DNA of 39,515 bases from Curtobacterium sp. A7_M15 (GCF_030705415.1 NZ_JAUZED010000021.1:1-39515), one strand, 5' to 3'. Numbered from the stretch's first letter, positions 8,163-15,883 are shown. The notes: generated by a model not told the origin, from the sequence alone. Made by a program: numbers and translations.

Positions 8163-9520
8163 CACAGGCCTCCGTTCTTCTGCCGGTCGAGTGTGGGCTG
8201 GGCGTCCTTCTGCGCTGCCTTGAGTCGCGCACGGAGCTGGTCGTCGGTGACCTCGCCGCCCTTGAGCGACGGGATGGACTGCACGACGACGTCCACGAGG
8301 GAGAGTTGGATGTCCGACCAGGCACCGGTGAAGGCGGTCGGCTTCGAGAGCTTGCCGGCGTCGATGATCGGCTTGAGCTGCGGGTTGTCCGCGGCGAGCT
8401 GCGCGGCTGCGTCGGCGTTCGTCGGCAGGTTGCCGAAGAGCTCGTAGTACTCGAGCTGCGCCTTCGGGGTGCTGAGCTGCTTGATGAAGTCGAAGGACAG
8501 GTCCTGCTTCTTGCCGTAGTCGGCCACGACCCAGTTGTCGCCGGAGAGGATGCTCGCCGCCTCGATGCCGCCGGACGGACGCGACGTCGCTCCCGGAGGC
8601 ACCGTCGGCAGGAGAGCGAACTCGTACTTGCCGTCCACGGGGGTGTTCTTGAACGAGTTGATGGCGGTGGTCGTCGTCATCGGGAAGAACGCCGCCTTGC
8701 CCTCGGTGAACTGCGCGAGGGCCTGGGCGTTGTTCCATCCGATGGCGGCCTTGTCGACGACGCCGTCCGTGGTCACCCAGTCGAAGTACGTGCGGTAGGC
8801 GTTCTCGACGGCCTTCGTGTCGATCTCCGCCTTGCCGTCCTTCGACACGATCGTGTTGCCGGCGTTCTGCGCCATGCCCCAGACGAACTTCCACGGGTCG
8901 AACCCGTCGGCGTACGCGACCGCCATGCCGTGCACGTCACCGCTCGTGGTCGCCTTCGCGTCCTCGGTCAGTTCGTCCCACGTCGTCGGCATCTCGGTGA
9001 TCCCGGCCTTCGCGAGGAGGTCCTTGTTCACCGCCATGACGAACGGTCGGCTGGCGAAGGGGATGCCGATCTGCTTCGAGGCGCTCGGGCCCGAGATCCC
9101 GAAGGAGGCGGGGTCGAACTGGTCCTTGCCGCCGACGGCCTTCCAGTCCTTCGCGTCCATCTCGACGAAGGCACCGGTGGCGTACGCGGTCGGGGTGAAC
9201 GTGCTGCCGATCGCGTACACGTCCGGGCCCTGGCCGGAGATGACGCTCGTCTGGATCGCGGTGAGCTCCTCCTGCGCCGAGGAGTAGGTCTCCCACTGGA
9301 CGTTCGCACCGGTGGTGCGCTTGAACTCAGCGGCGACGTCCTGCTGCCACTGCTTGCGTTCCTTGGGGTAGGTGGTGTCCGCGCCCATCATGACGCGGAG
9401 GGTGTTGGGGTCGTCGCCACTGCCGTTCACCACGGCGCATCCCTGGAGGGACAGCGCGGCGAGGGCGACGACGGCCACGGCACCGATGACGGTGCGGGCA
9501 TGGAGTCTTCGCGTGTTCAC
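8162..9520 (-). CDS. Extracellular sugar-binding lipoprotein of ABC transporter
   Basis: I take the GTG at 9520 as the start because a GAGGAGG ribosome site lies eight bases upstream and because it gives a proper lipoprotein signal: basic NTRRLHARTV, hydrophobic IGAVAVVALAALS, then LQGC with the lipidated Cys at residue 28. The open frame runs further upstream to 9649, but that part overlaps the operator region and has no signal-like features. The 452-residue product has the fold pattern of family 1 solute-binding proteins, with TSVISGQGPDVYAIGS in the first lobe and KAAFFPMTTTTAI later. It captures the sugar for the two permeases. It is the first gene of the leftward operon, and its promoter region holds the LacI-type palindrome. 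Confidence 0.92.
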   Translation of the reverse strand: MNTRRLHARTVIGAVAVVALAALSLQGCAVVNGSGDDPNTLRVMMGADTTYPKERKQWQQDVAAEFKRTTGANVQWETYSSAQEELTAIQTSVISGQGPDVYAIGSTFTPTAYATGAFVEMDAKDWKAVGGKDQFDPASFGISGPSASKQIGIPFASRPFVMAVNKDLLAKAGITEMPTTWDELTEDAKATTSGDVHGMAVAYADGFDPWKFVWGMAQNAGNTIVSKDGKAEIDTKAVENAYRTYFDWVTTDGVVDKAAIGWNNAQALAQFTEGKAAFFPMTTTTAINSFKNTPVDGKYEFALLPTVPPGATSRPSGGIEAASILSGDNWVVADYGKKQDLSFDFIKQLSTPKAQLEYYELFGNLPTNADAAAQLAADNPQLKPIIDAGKLSKPTAFTGAWSDIQLSLVDVVVQSIPSLKGGEVTDDQLRARLKAAQKDAQPTLDRQKNGGL

Positions 9521-9570
9521 GGGGGTTTCCTCCTCGAGACCTCCTCCGAGCGGCACTGCCCGGTCGCACC

Positions 9571-9599
9571 ACTGTCCCGCGGTTGGCAACATGCGGCAA
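9571..9599 (-). promoter_or_regulatory. Tentative promoter of the leftward transporter operon
   Basis: On the minus strand, TTGCCG (9599-9594) and GACAGT (9576-9571) are 17 bases apart. The -10 is a poor match, but the -35 sits inside the LacI-type palindrome as expected for repression. The implied leader is about 45 bases long and ends in the GAGGAGG site. Confidence 0.35.
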
Positions 9600-9619
9600 T
9601 CGGTTGCCACTTGTTGCCA
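9584..9619. promoter_or_regulatory. Composite LacI-type operator (36-bp palindrome)
   Basis: Four half-sites are arranged symmetrically about 9601/9602: TGGCAAC (9584-9590), CGGCAAT (9594-9600), CG, GTTGCCA (9603-9609), GTTGCCA (9613-9619). Each pair of same-direction half-sites has a 10-bp period, one helical turn. The inner pair forms GGCAAT-CG-GTTGCC, with the central CG step usual for LacI-family operators. It lies between the divergent lacI-type gene and transporter operon and covers the -35 regions of both candidate promoters. The binding protein is inferred to be the LacI-family product encoded at 9679-10716. Confidence 0.75.
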
Positions 9620-9633
9620 GACCGGTTTACGTT
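9604..9633 (+). promoter_or_regulatory. Promoter of the LacI-family gene
   Basis: TTGCCA (9604-9609) and TACGTT (9628-9633) are separated by 18 bases. The -35 is embedded in the operator half-sites, which suggests autoregulation. The start codon is about 40 bases beyond the expected transcription start. Confidence 0.55.
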
Positions 9634-9678
9634 CGGTCCACCGGCGCACCGACGCGCAGGCCGGACGACGGAGGAACC

Positions 9679-10716
9679 GTGACCGACACCGACACCGCCC
9701 GGCGGGTGACCATCCGCGACATCGCCGACGCCACCGGTGTCGCGCCGTCCACGGTGTCGCGGGCGCTCTCCCTGCCCGACCGCGTGAACCAGGCGACGCA
9801 GCAGCGCATCCAACAGGCCGCCCGGGAACTCGGCTACGTCCCGAACTCGCAGGCCCGGGCCCTCACGTCCGGACGGACCCGCGCGGTCGCCGTGCTCGTG
9901 TCCGACATCACGAACCCCTTCTACTTCGACGTCATCCGCGGCACGCAGCACCAGCTCGCCGGCGCCGGGTGGACGCAGCTCCTCGTGGACACCGAGGAGT
10001 CCGCCGACGCCGAGATGGCCGCCCTCAGCGCGATCGCCGGGAAGGCCGACGGCGCCGTGCTCACCGCGTCACGATTGTCCGACGCGCAGATCGCCCGGTT
10101 CGCCGAACGCACCCCGCTCGTCGTCGTGAACCGTCGGCCCGCCGGCGTCCCCTCCGTCCTGATCGACACCCCCGGTGGGGTCGAGCAGGCCGTCCAGCAC
10201 CTGGTGTCCCTCGGCCACCGGGACGTCCTCTACGTCGCGGGCCCGGACAGCTCCTGGTCGAACGAACGCCGGTGGAAGGCCCTCGTCCGGGTCGCCAAGC
10301 GCCTGGGTGTGCGGGTCGGCCGCGTCGGGCCGCACGCACCGTTCGTCGACTCCGGAGCCGCAGCCGCCGACGCCGCCGTGCACGCCGGCGCCACCGCCTG
10401 CATCGCGTTCAACGACCTCATCGCGATCGGCATGCTCGCCCGGCTCCGGGAGCGCGGCGTGCGCGTCCCCGAGGACATGAGCATCGTCGGGTGCGACGAC
10501 ATCTTCGGCGCCGACTTCTGCAACCCCCCGCTCACCACGATGACGTCGCCGATCGAGCGCGCCGGCCGGGTCGCGATCCGGATGCTCCTCGGACGGCTCG
10601 GCGCGATCCCCGCCGAGGAGCTGCCCGGCGAGCACATGAGCGGCGCCGTCGCGCTGCCGACCCACCTCACCGTCCGCGAGTCCACCGGTCCCGCGCCCGT
10701 CCCCCACGCGTCCTGA
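9679..10716 (+). CDS. LacI-family transcriptional regulator of the hexuronate island
   Basis: This 345-residue regulator has an N-terminal helix-turn-helix, VTIRDIADATGVAPSTVSRALS, at about residues 10-31, followed by the hinge segment RALTSGRTRAVAVLVSDITNPFYF that leads into the periplasmic-binding-like sensor domain. VSLGHRDVLYVAGP and VPEDMSIVGCDDIFGADF are standard sensor motifs. The GTG at 9679 is chosen because homology starts there and GGAGG lies four bases upstream; the frame is open earlier but runs through the operator. It is divergent from the transporter operon and 11 bases upstream of uxaC, so it probably represses both transcripts until a uronate or its metabolite binds. The effector is unknown. 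Possible further target: the gene at 12204-13010, which has the same half-site pair. Confidence 0.93.
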   Translation: MTDTDTARRVTIRDIADATGVAPSTVSRALSLPDRVNQATQQRIQQAARELGYVPNSQARALTSGRTRAVAVLVSDITNPFYFDVIRGTQHQLAGAGWTQLLVDTEESADAEMAALSAIAGKADGAVLTASRLSDAQIARFAERTPLVVVNRRPAGVPSVLIDTPGGVEQAVQHLVSLGHRDVLYVAGPDSSWSNERRWKALVRVAKRLGVRVGRVGPHAPFVDSGAAAADAAVHAGATACIAFNDLIAIGMLARLRERGVRVPEDMSIVGCDDIFGADFCNPPLTTMTSPIERAGRVAIRMLLGRLGAIPAEELPGEHMSGAVALPTHLTVRESTGPAPVPHAS

Positions 10717-10727
10717 AGGAGTCGACG

Positions 10728-12167
10728 ATGCCCCAGACCACCACCGCCACGCCGCTCGCCCCGCACCCGGACCGCCTCTTCGCGGCCGACCCGGGAGCGC
10801 GGGCGGTCGCCCGCACGGTCTACGACGCCGTGAAGGACGCGCCGATCCTCTCCCCCCACGGGCACGTCGACGCGGCGCTCATCGCGGACGACCGGCTGTT
10901 CGAGGACCCCGCGTCGCTGCTCATCACGCCCGACCACTACGTCCTGCGGCTCCTGCACGCGAACGGGGTCGGACTGGAGGCGCTGGGTCGCGTCGACCTG
11001 TCGGGAACGCACCCCGCGCCTCCTGGACGCGCCGTCTGGCGGCAGTTGGCCGAGCACTGGGACGACTTCCTCGGCACCCCCGTCCGCTACTGGTTCGAGA
11101 CGGAGCTGCACGACGTCTTCGGACTGACGGAGCAGCCGTCGGCCGCGAACGCGGACGCGCAGTACGACCACATCGCGGGCCTGCTCAGGACGCCCGCGTT
11201 CCGCCCCCGCGCCCTGTTCGACGCCTTCGGCATCGAGGTCCTCGCGACCACCGACGGGCCAACCGCCGACCTCGCCGCGCACGCGCGGCTGGCCGCCGAC
11301 CCCACCTTCACCGGGCGGGTGGTCCCCACGTTCCGCGCGGACGCCGTGTTCGATCCGTCGGGACCGGACTGGAGGCACGTGGTCGCGTCCATCGGTGAGG
11401 CCGCCGGCATCGACACGGGAACCCATGACGGGCTGTTGGCGGCACTGCGCGCACGTCGCCGGTACTTCATCCAGCACGGTGCGACCGCCACGGACACGGG
11501 GGTCCTCGACGCCGGATCGACGCCCCTGACGGCATCGGAGCGTGCGCGGATCCACGCGGCCGCTCTGGAGGGGCCGTCCGGCGTGACCGCGTCGGAGGCC
11601 GTCGCCTACCGGCACGACATGCTCTACCGGTGGGCCGAGATGAGCGTCGAGGACGGGCTCGTGATGCAGCTCCACCCCGGCGTGCTGCGCAACCACCACG
11701 GCCCCACGCTCGAGCGCTTCGGGCCGGACACCGGACACGACCTGCCCGCCGTCGGGTCCTTCACCGAACCGCTGCGGCCGTTGCTCGAGTCGTTCGGGAC
11801 CGCTCCGGGCTTCCACCTCGTGCTCTTCACCGTCGACGAGACCGTGTTCTCCCGCGAGATCGGCCCGCTCGCCGGCTTCTACCCCGCCGTGTACGCCGGG
11901 GCGCCCTGGTGGTTCATCGACACGCCTGCGGCGATCGGTCGGTACCGCGCGGCGATCACCGACTCGGCGTCGTTCACGAAGACGTCGGGGTTCATCGACG
12001 ACACCCGGGCGTACTGCTCGATCCCGGCCCGGCACGACATGGCGCGTCGTGCGGACGCCGCGTACCTGGCGTCGCTCGTGGTGACGCACGAGATCACGGA
12101 GGAGGACGCGGTGCGGACCGCCCGCCGCATCGTGTCGGACATCCCGAGGGCGACGTTCAAGCTCTGA
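10728..12167 (+). CDS. uxaC: Glucuronate isomerase (uronate isomerase)
   Basis: The 479-residue product is of normal UxaC length. The amidohydrolase-superfamily metal site reads ILSPHGHVDAAL (H44, H46). Also present are RYWFETELHDVFG, FDAFGIEVLATTD, RYFIQHGATATDTG, DGLVMQLHPGVLRNH, GFHLVLFTVDETVFSRE and TSGFIDDTRAYCSIPARHDMARR near the C-terminus, all matching the family. It interconverts D-glucuronate and D-fructuronate (and galacturonate/tagaturonate in some members) in the cytoplasm. It starts at ATG 10728, eleven bases after the regulator stop, with GAAGGAG at 10715-10721 as ribosome site, so the two genes form one transcript. It gives fructuronate to the uxuB-like reductase of the divergent operon. 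A one-mismatch copy of the dispersed repeat falls in codons near 11014-11026. Confidence 0.95.
   Translation: MPQTTTATPLAPHPDRLFAADPGARAVARTVYDAVKDAPILSPHGHVDAALIADDRLFEDPASLLITPDHYVLRLLHANGVGLEALGRVDLSGTHPAPPGRAVWRQLAEHWDDFLGTPVRYWFETELHDVFGLTEQPSAANADAQYDHIAGLLRTPAFRPRALFDAFGIEVLATTDGPTADLAAHARLAADPTFTGRVVPTFRADAVFDPSGPDWRHVVASIGEAAGIDTGTHDGLLAALRARRRYFIQHGATATDTGVLDAGSTPLTASERARIHAAALEGPSGVTASEAVAYRHDMLYRWAEMSVEDGLVMQLHPGVLRNHHGPTLERFGPDTGHDLPAVGSFTEPLRPLLESFGTAPGFHLVLFTVDETVFSREIGPLAGFYPAVYAGAPWWFIDTPAAIGRYRAAITDSASFTKTSGFIDDTRAYCSIPARHDMARRADAAYLASLVVTHEITEEDAVRTARRIVSDIPRATFKL
11014..11026 (-). repeat. Dispersed repeat copy, one mismatch, inside uxaC
   Basis: Read on the minus strand it is CCAGGAGGCGCGG, one base off the CCTGGAGGCGCGG element found at 6126-6138. 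Inside a coding region it may be chance; listed for completeness. Confidence 0.4.
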
Positions 12168-12203
12168 GCGGGGTAGGTGGGCCGTGCCGCTGTGCGGGAC
12201 CCG

Positions 12204-13010
12204 TCACACGAGACCGGCACCTGCCCGTCGGAGGAGGTCGAGGGAGCGACTGATCTCGGCCTCCGCCGCGGTCGGGTCGCCGGACCACCGGCATTCGAGG
12301 GAGACGGAACCGCGGTAGCCGCCGTCGTGCGCGGCCCGGAGGAAGTCGCGCCAGAGCCCGTCGCCGCCCTCGGCCCCGACCGGGAGACGGTCGCGGTCGC
12401 TGACGTGCACGTGCCCGATGCGGGCGCCGTGCTCCCGGAGGACGTCGAGCGACTCGCCCTCGTTCCGGATGTGGAACAGGTCGGCGACGACGTCCACCCC
12501 GTCGACGGCGGCGTCGTCCAGGAACCGGACGGCCTCGGCGAATGAGTTCAGGACGTTCGTCTCGGAACGACTGAGCGGTTCGAGCACGATGCGGAGGTCG
12601 TTCGCCGCGGCGGTGTCACGAGCCGTCCGGAGCACCTCGGCGAAACGGCGGTGGGCCTCGGCCGCGGGCATGCCGTCGGGTGCCGTGCGAGCCGTCCCCG
12701 AGCCGAACACGACCTTCGCACCCGGGTCCGCGACGGAGCGGACGATCGGGAGGACGGCCTCGAAGTAGCCCCGGACCGCGTCTGGGTCAGCGGTCAGCAG
12801 CGGGAGGTCGCCGGGGACGAGGATTGCGAAGGACGGGAAGCGGTGGCCGGCGTAGCCGTCGTTGAGCAACCAGCCGCCGTCGCCGTTCGGCCGGATCGCC
12901 AAGTTGCCCGCGATGGTCGGCTCGACGTGGTCGGCGCCCGCGCGACGGACGGCCTCGGTCAGTGCTGCTGTGGCGACGACGCCGAATCCGGTGAACGACA
13001 TGGGACCCAT
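12204..13010 (-). CDS. Sugar phosphate isomerase/epimerase family TIM barrel
   Basis: This 268-residue barrel is of the hydroxypyruvate-isomerase or tagatose/psicose epimerase-like kind. Visible motifs are GADHVEPTIAGNLAI near residue 25, RIVLEPLSRSETNVLN (metal Glu), VDVVADLFHIRNEGE (metal Asp and His), RIGHVHVSDRDRLP and YRGSVSLECRW (last metal Glu), in the order expected for this superfamily. The start may be the ATG at 13010 or the one nine bases later at 13001; neither has a clear ribosome site. It converges on uxaC with only 36 bases between the stops. Upstream at 13040-13056 is the half-site pair found in the LacI operator, so it is probably in the same regulon and works on a hexuronate or keto-sugar intermediate. 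Substrate unassigned. Confidence 0.85.
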   Translation of the reverse strand: MGPMSFTGFGVVATAALTEAVRRAGADHVEPTIAGNLAIRPNGDGGWLLNDGYAGHRFPSFAILVPGDLPLLTADPDAVRGYFEAVLPIVRSVADPGAKVVFGSGTARTAPDGMPAAEAHRRFAEVLRTARDTAAANDLRIVLEPLSRSETNVLNSFAEAVRFLDDAAVDGVDVVADLFHIRNEGESLDVLREHGARIGHVHVSDRDRLPVGAEGGDGLWRDFLRAAHDGGYRGSVSLECRWSGDPTAAEAEISRSLDLLRRAGAGLV

Positions 13011-13039
13011 GCAACTCGGGGTGCGGCGGTCCGCCAGGT

Positions 13040-13056
13040 GTTGCCGTCCGTTGCCA
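13040..13056. promoter_or_regulatory. Second LacI-regulon half-operator
   Basis: On the minus strand the site reads TGGCAAC-GGA-CGGCAAC. The left arm of the operator at 9584-9600 reads TGGCAAC-ATG-CGGCAAT. The two seven-base blocks are again 10 bp apart. It lies 29 bases upstream of the isomerase start at 13010, where a repressor would block transcription. No second inverted pair is present here. Confidence 0.6.
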
Positions 13057-13083
13057 CGGTGGTGGTCACCCCGGCGTGCGTCG

Positions 13084-13464
13084 TCAGTCCGCGGTCTCGA
13101 CGAACTCGGAGAGTGCTCGGGCGATCTCGGGCACGGCGTCGAGGCGCCCCTCTGCCACGGCGATGATGAACTCGTACGCTTGGTCGTTCGTCGCCGTCAG
13201 CCGTCGTCCGTTCACGCCGAGGAACACGATGAGGAGCATGAGCCCGACGCGCTGGTTCCCGTCGACGAGGGCGTGGTTCCGCACCGCCGAGTGCACGAGC
13301 GCCGCGGCTTTGTCCACGACGGTCGGGTAGGCATCAGCACCGCCCACCGAGGTCGCCGGTCGTGCGACGGCGGCTTCGAGCAGTCCCACATCGCGGAGGA
13401 GGAATCCGTCGCCGAGCGTGCGACGAGCGATGTGCAGCGCTTCGTCCGTCGTGAGGTGGATCAC
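13084..13464 (-). CDS. doc: Doc-type Fic-domain toxin
   Basis: The 126-residue product is short like Doc of phage P1. The core motif is HALVDGNQRVG at residues 64-74, a variant of the HxFxDxNKRxA motif of Doc proteins. His64, Asp68, Asn70 and Arg72 are kept, but the usual Lys is Gln71 and the Phe is Leu66. The N-terminal helix LTTDEALHIARRTLG and the C-terminal VAEGRLDAVPEIARALSEF fit the family. Classical Doc phosphorylates EF-Tu; whether this variant does is unknown. The GTG start at 13464 overlaps the antitoxin stop (GTGA), so translation is coupled and the antitoxin comes first. The pair lies between the hexuronate island and a two-component system. Confidence 0.85.
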   Translation of the reverse strand: MIHLTTDEALHIARRTLGDGFLLRDVGLLEAAVARPATSVGGADAYPTVVDKAAALVHSAVRNHALVDGNQRVGLMLLIVFLGVNGRRLTATNDQAYEFIIAVAEGRLDAVPEIARALSEFVETAD

Positions 13465-13664
13465 CGACCGAGCCGCTCCAGCGCCTCGGCGTACCGCGGG
13501 AGTTCGCGGTCGAGGATGCTGTCGATCAGGTCGCTCCGGCTGTGGTGCTCGATGTACTCACGGATCGCGGCCCGGGCGATCTCCTGCATCGAGCGCTCTT
13601 CGAGATCGGCACGCTTCCGCAGTGCGCTCGCTTCGTCATCGTCGAGTCGGAGCGTCATGGCCAT
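13461..13664 (-). CDS. Ribbon-helix-helix antitoxin of the Doc toxin
   Basis: This 67-residue protein starts MAMTLRLDDDEASALRKRAD, a beta-strand with alternating residues followed by two helices (RSMQEIARAAIREYIEHHS), the ribbon-helix-helix DNA-binding layout. The acidic/basic tail DSILDRELPRYAEALERLGR would wrap the toxin. The ATG at 13664 is preferred to the longer frame beginning at 13721, because the longer form would put the palindromic operator inside the gene and would overlap the response-regulator gene. No ribosome site is visible; TACCAT ends seven bases before the ATG, which suggests an almost leaderless mRNA. Its stop overlaps the toxin start. Confidence 0.82.
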   Translation of the reverse strand: MAMTLRLDDDEASALRKRADLEERSMQEIARAAIREYIEHHSRSDLIDSILDRELPRYAEALERLGR

Positions 13665-13671
13665 ACGGTCG

Positions 13672-13691
13672 ATGGTATCACCAGTGATACC
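13672..13691 (-). promoter_or_regulatory. Operator and -10 region of the antitoxin-toxin pair
   Basis: GGTATCAC (13674-13681), CA, GTGATACC (13684-13691) form a palindrome with 8-bp arms just upstream of the antitoxin ATG. The minus-strand -10 candidate TACCAT (13677-13672) overlaps the proximal arm. Binding of the ribbon-helix-helix antitoxin here would repress its own gene, as is usual for such modules. Confidence 0.65.
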
Positions 13692-13708
13692 CGCGGCGAG
13701 GAGGCTGT

Positions 13709-14401
13709 TCACGGGCGCCAACCGGGTGTGACGAGGCCGGTCTCGTAGGCGAAGACGACGAGCTGCGCCCGGTCGCGGGCGCCGAGCTTGATCATCGCCC
13801 GGGAGACGTGGGTCTTCGTGGTCATCGGGCTGACGAAGAGGTGCTGGGCGATCTCGGCGTTCGTCATGCCGACCGCGACGAGCTGCATGACCTGCCGTTC
13901 CCGGTCGGTCAGGACGTCGAGCTCCGGCGCGAGGGACGACGGCTTGGCGTGGGTGGCGTACGCCTCGACCAGGGAGCGGGTGGCACGGGGCGAGAGCAGG
14001 GACTCCCCCGCGACGACCGTCCGGATCGCCCGGAGGAGCTCGGCCGGCTCGGTGTCCTTCACGAGGAACCCCGCGGCGCCACCGCGGATCGCCTCGAACA
14101 CGTAGTCGTCCTCCTCGAAGGTCGTGAGGATGACCACGTGCACGTCCGCGAGCTCGGAGTCGGCCGAGATCCGCTGCGTCGCCGCGAGCCCGTCGGTGCC
14201 CGGCATGCGGATGTCCATGAGGACGACGTCGGGGCGTTCGCGGCGGACGGCGTCCACCGCGGCGTCTCCGTCGCCCGCGTCGCCGACGACGCTCATGCCG
14301 GGTTCGGCGTCCACGAGCGCACGGAGTCCGGCGCGGACGAGCACCTGGTCGTCGACCAGGAGCACGCGGATCGGATCCGGGGTGGTGGGGTCGGAGGTCA
14401 T
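13709..14401 (-). CDS. NarL/FixJ-type response regulator
   Basis: The 230-residue product has a receiver domain at about residues 11-130 with the acidic pair VDDQ (D17, D18), the phospho-acceptor in VVLMDIRMPG (D63), ILTTF (Thr switch) and FLVKD (Lys). The C-terminal LuxR helix-turn-helix reads LTDRERQVMQLVAVGMTNAEIAQHL, followed by VSPMTTKTHVSRAMIKLGARDR. It is a DNA-binding transcription factor driven by the adjacent kinase. The ATG at 14401 overlaps the kinase stop (ATGA), and I prefer it to the longer frame that runs into the kinase gene. Its targets cannot be told from the window. Confidence 0.95.
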   Translation of the reverse strand: MTSDPTTPDPIRVLLVDDQVLVRAGLRALVDAEPGMSVVGDAGDGDAAVDAVRRERPDVVLMDIRMPGTDGLAATQRISADSELADVHVVILTTFEEDDYVFEAIRGGAAGFLVKDTEPAELLRAIRTVVAGESLLSPRATRSLVEAYATHAKPSSLAPELDVLTDRERQVMQLVAVGMTNAEIAQHLFVSPMTTKTHVSRAMIKLGARDRAQLVVFAYETGLVTPGWRP

Positions 14402-15723
14402 CGGAGGTCCTCGGTGTCGGTGCCGGCCACCGGGAGGCGCGCGATCACGCGCCACCCGCCGTCGGTCGTCGGTCCGGCGGACAGGGTGCCGCCGACGGCG
14501 TTCGCGCGTTCGCGCATCCCGATGATCCCGTTGCCGGTCGCAGCGAGCGGCTCGGTCGAGCCTCGGTCGGCCGACGGTGGCTGCGACGGATGGTCGGCGA
14601 CGACGAGGTCCACGACGTCCGGGCCGATCGAGACCACCACGTCGGCTCGGTGCCCAGGGGCGTGCTTCATGACGTTGGTCACCGACTCCTGCACGATCCG
14701 GAACGCGTTCCGGTCCGTGACGCCGTGCACGGCCGAAGGGTCGCCGTCGACGGCCAGGGTGACGTCGACGCCGGCTGCACGGGCTCGTTGCACCAGGTCG
14801 GCGACACGATCGAGCCCGGCGACCGGGGCACGCTCGGCTCCCTCGCCGTCGGGCGCGCCGACGGACTCGGCCCCGGACGCTCCGTCGACGGACCGGAGGA
14901 CGCCGAGGATCGTCCGGAGTTCGACGAGGGCGTCACGGCTCGAGTCGCGGATGTTCGCCAGGGAGTCGCGCGTCTGGTCAGGGAGATCGGTGCCGAGGTG
15001 CAGTGCGACACCCGCCTGGAGGTTGATGAGCGACATGCTGTGGGCGACCGAGTCGTGGAGTTCGCGGGCGATCCGCACCCGTTCGTCGGCGGCACGGCGC
15101 CGGTCGGCCTCGGCGCGCTGACGACGGCGTTCCGCGACCCGTTCGAGCCGGACCCGGACGAGTTCGGACACGGCGATCGTCACGGTGGCCCACGCGACGC
15201 AGAGCAGCACCGCACCGAGGTCGAGCACGGACGAGCGGTCGAGGACGACGTCGGCGGTCGGGAGCACGACGACGGCGAGCGCCGCCGAGGCGACGACCCA
15301 CCAGCGGTACCCGCGGAGCCAGGCGTTCGCGAGCGCCATCGTCAGCGCGGCGACGAACGGCCCGCGCGGGCTCACCACGAGGGCGTACCCGATCGTGGTC
15401 GCGAGGGTGAGGAGCAGCACGGCCCGTGGCCACCGCCAACGCCACGGGAGCACCACGACGCCGGCCACGAGCAACCCGATCGCGAGCGGCCCGAGCTGCA
15501 CGGGGTCGACCGCGCCCGTGGCCGCGTGGCGCGCCCAGGGTGGGCCGGGCGTGCCGGTCCCGAGCCCCGGGCCGACCAGCACGCGCGACGCGAGCAGCGT
15601 CCCGACGATCTGGAGGAACGCCACCGGGAGGACGCGACCCACGCGGGCGAAGCGGCGGCGCCCGCCCCAGCGGGTGCCCGCGCTCTCGCTCGCCGGGCCG
15701 GCGAGGGTCGGGGTGGTGTCCAT
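14398..15723 (-). CDS. Membrane sensor histidine kinase (HisKA_3 type)
   Basis: The product is 441 residues. The N-terminal part holds about five to six hydrophobic segments (LPVAFLQIVGTLLASRVLV, LGPLAIGLLVAGVVVLPW, AVLLLTLATTIGYALVV, WWVVASAALAVVVLP, LGAVLLCVAWATVTIAV). A coiled linker rich in Arg and Glu leads to the dimerisation/phospho-acceptor site RIARELHDSVAHSMSLINLQ, with the phosphorylated His at about residue 223. The ATPase domain shows FRIVQESVTNVMKHA (N box) and GNGIIGMRERANAVGGTL (G box). It passes phosphate to the regulator gene it overlaps. There is no obvious extracellular sensing domain, so the signal is probably sensed in the membrane. TAGGCT six bases upstream of the ATG suggests a leaderless transcript. 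Confidence 0.95.
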   Translation of the reverse strand: MDTTPTLAGPASESAGTRWGGRRRFARVGRVLPVAFLQIVGTLLASRVLVGPGLGTGTPGPPWARHAATGAVDPVQLGPLAIGLLVAGVVVLPWRWRWPRAVLLLTLATTIGYALVVSPRGPFVAALTMALANAWLRGYRWWVVASAALAVVVLPTADVVLDRSSVLDLGAVLLCVAWATVTIAVSELVRVRLERVAERRRQRAEADRRRAADERVRIARELHDSVAHSMSLINLQAGVALHLGTDLPDQTRDSLANIRDSSRDALVELRTILGVLRSVDGASGAESVGAPDGEGAERAPVAGLDRVADLVQRARAAGVDVTLAVDGDPSAVHGVTDRNAFRIVQESVTNVMKHAPGHRADVVVSIGPDVVDLVVADHPSQPPSADRGSTEPLAATGNGIIGMRERANAVGGTLSAGPTTDGGWRVIARLPVAGTDTEDLR

Positions 15724-15729
15724 GGCTCG

Positions 15730-15735
15730 AGCCTA
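15730..15735 (-). promoter_or_regulatory. -10 box of the histidine kinase gene, leaderless type
   Basis: Minus-strand TAGGCT is followed by six bases and the ATG at 15723, so transcription would start at or next to the start codon. No convincing -35 is seen, which is common for this promoter class in actinobacteria. Confidence 0.5.
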
Positions 15736-15870
15736 GGGTCGACCCCGGCCCGCGGCATCGGGCGGGAGCACGACCTGTGGACTACTCCCGCGGGCGTAGC
15801 GGGATGTGGAGGAGGACGTGCACTACGACAGCGGGAGCAGGCGGAAGTGGGGCTGCGGGACGGACGCGCG

Positions 15871-15883
15871 CCGCGCCTCCAGG
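15871..15883 (-). repeat. Dispersed repeat copy, perfect, intergenic
   Basis: Minus-strand CCTGGAGGCGCGG, identical to the arm core at 6126-6138. It lies in the 214-base divergent gap (15724-15937) between the kinase and the SHOCT protein gene. The rest of that gap holds the kinase -10 box and an AGGAGG ribosome site at 15927-15932, and nothing else recognisable. Confidence 0.65.
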
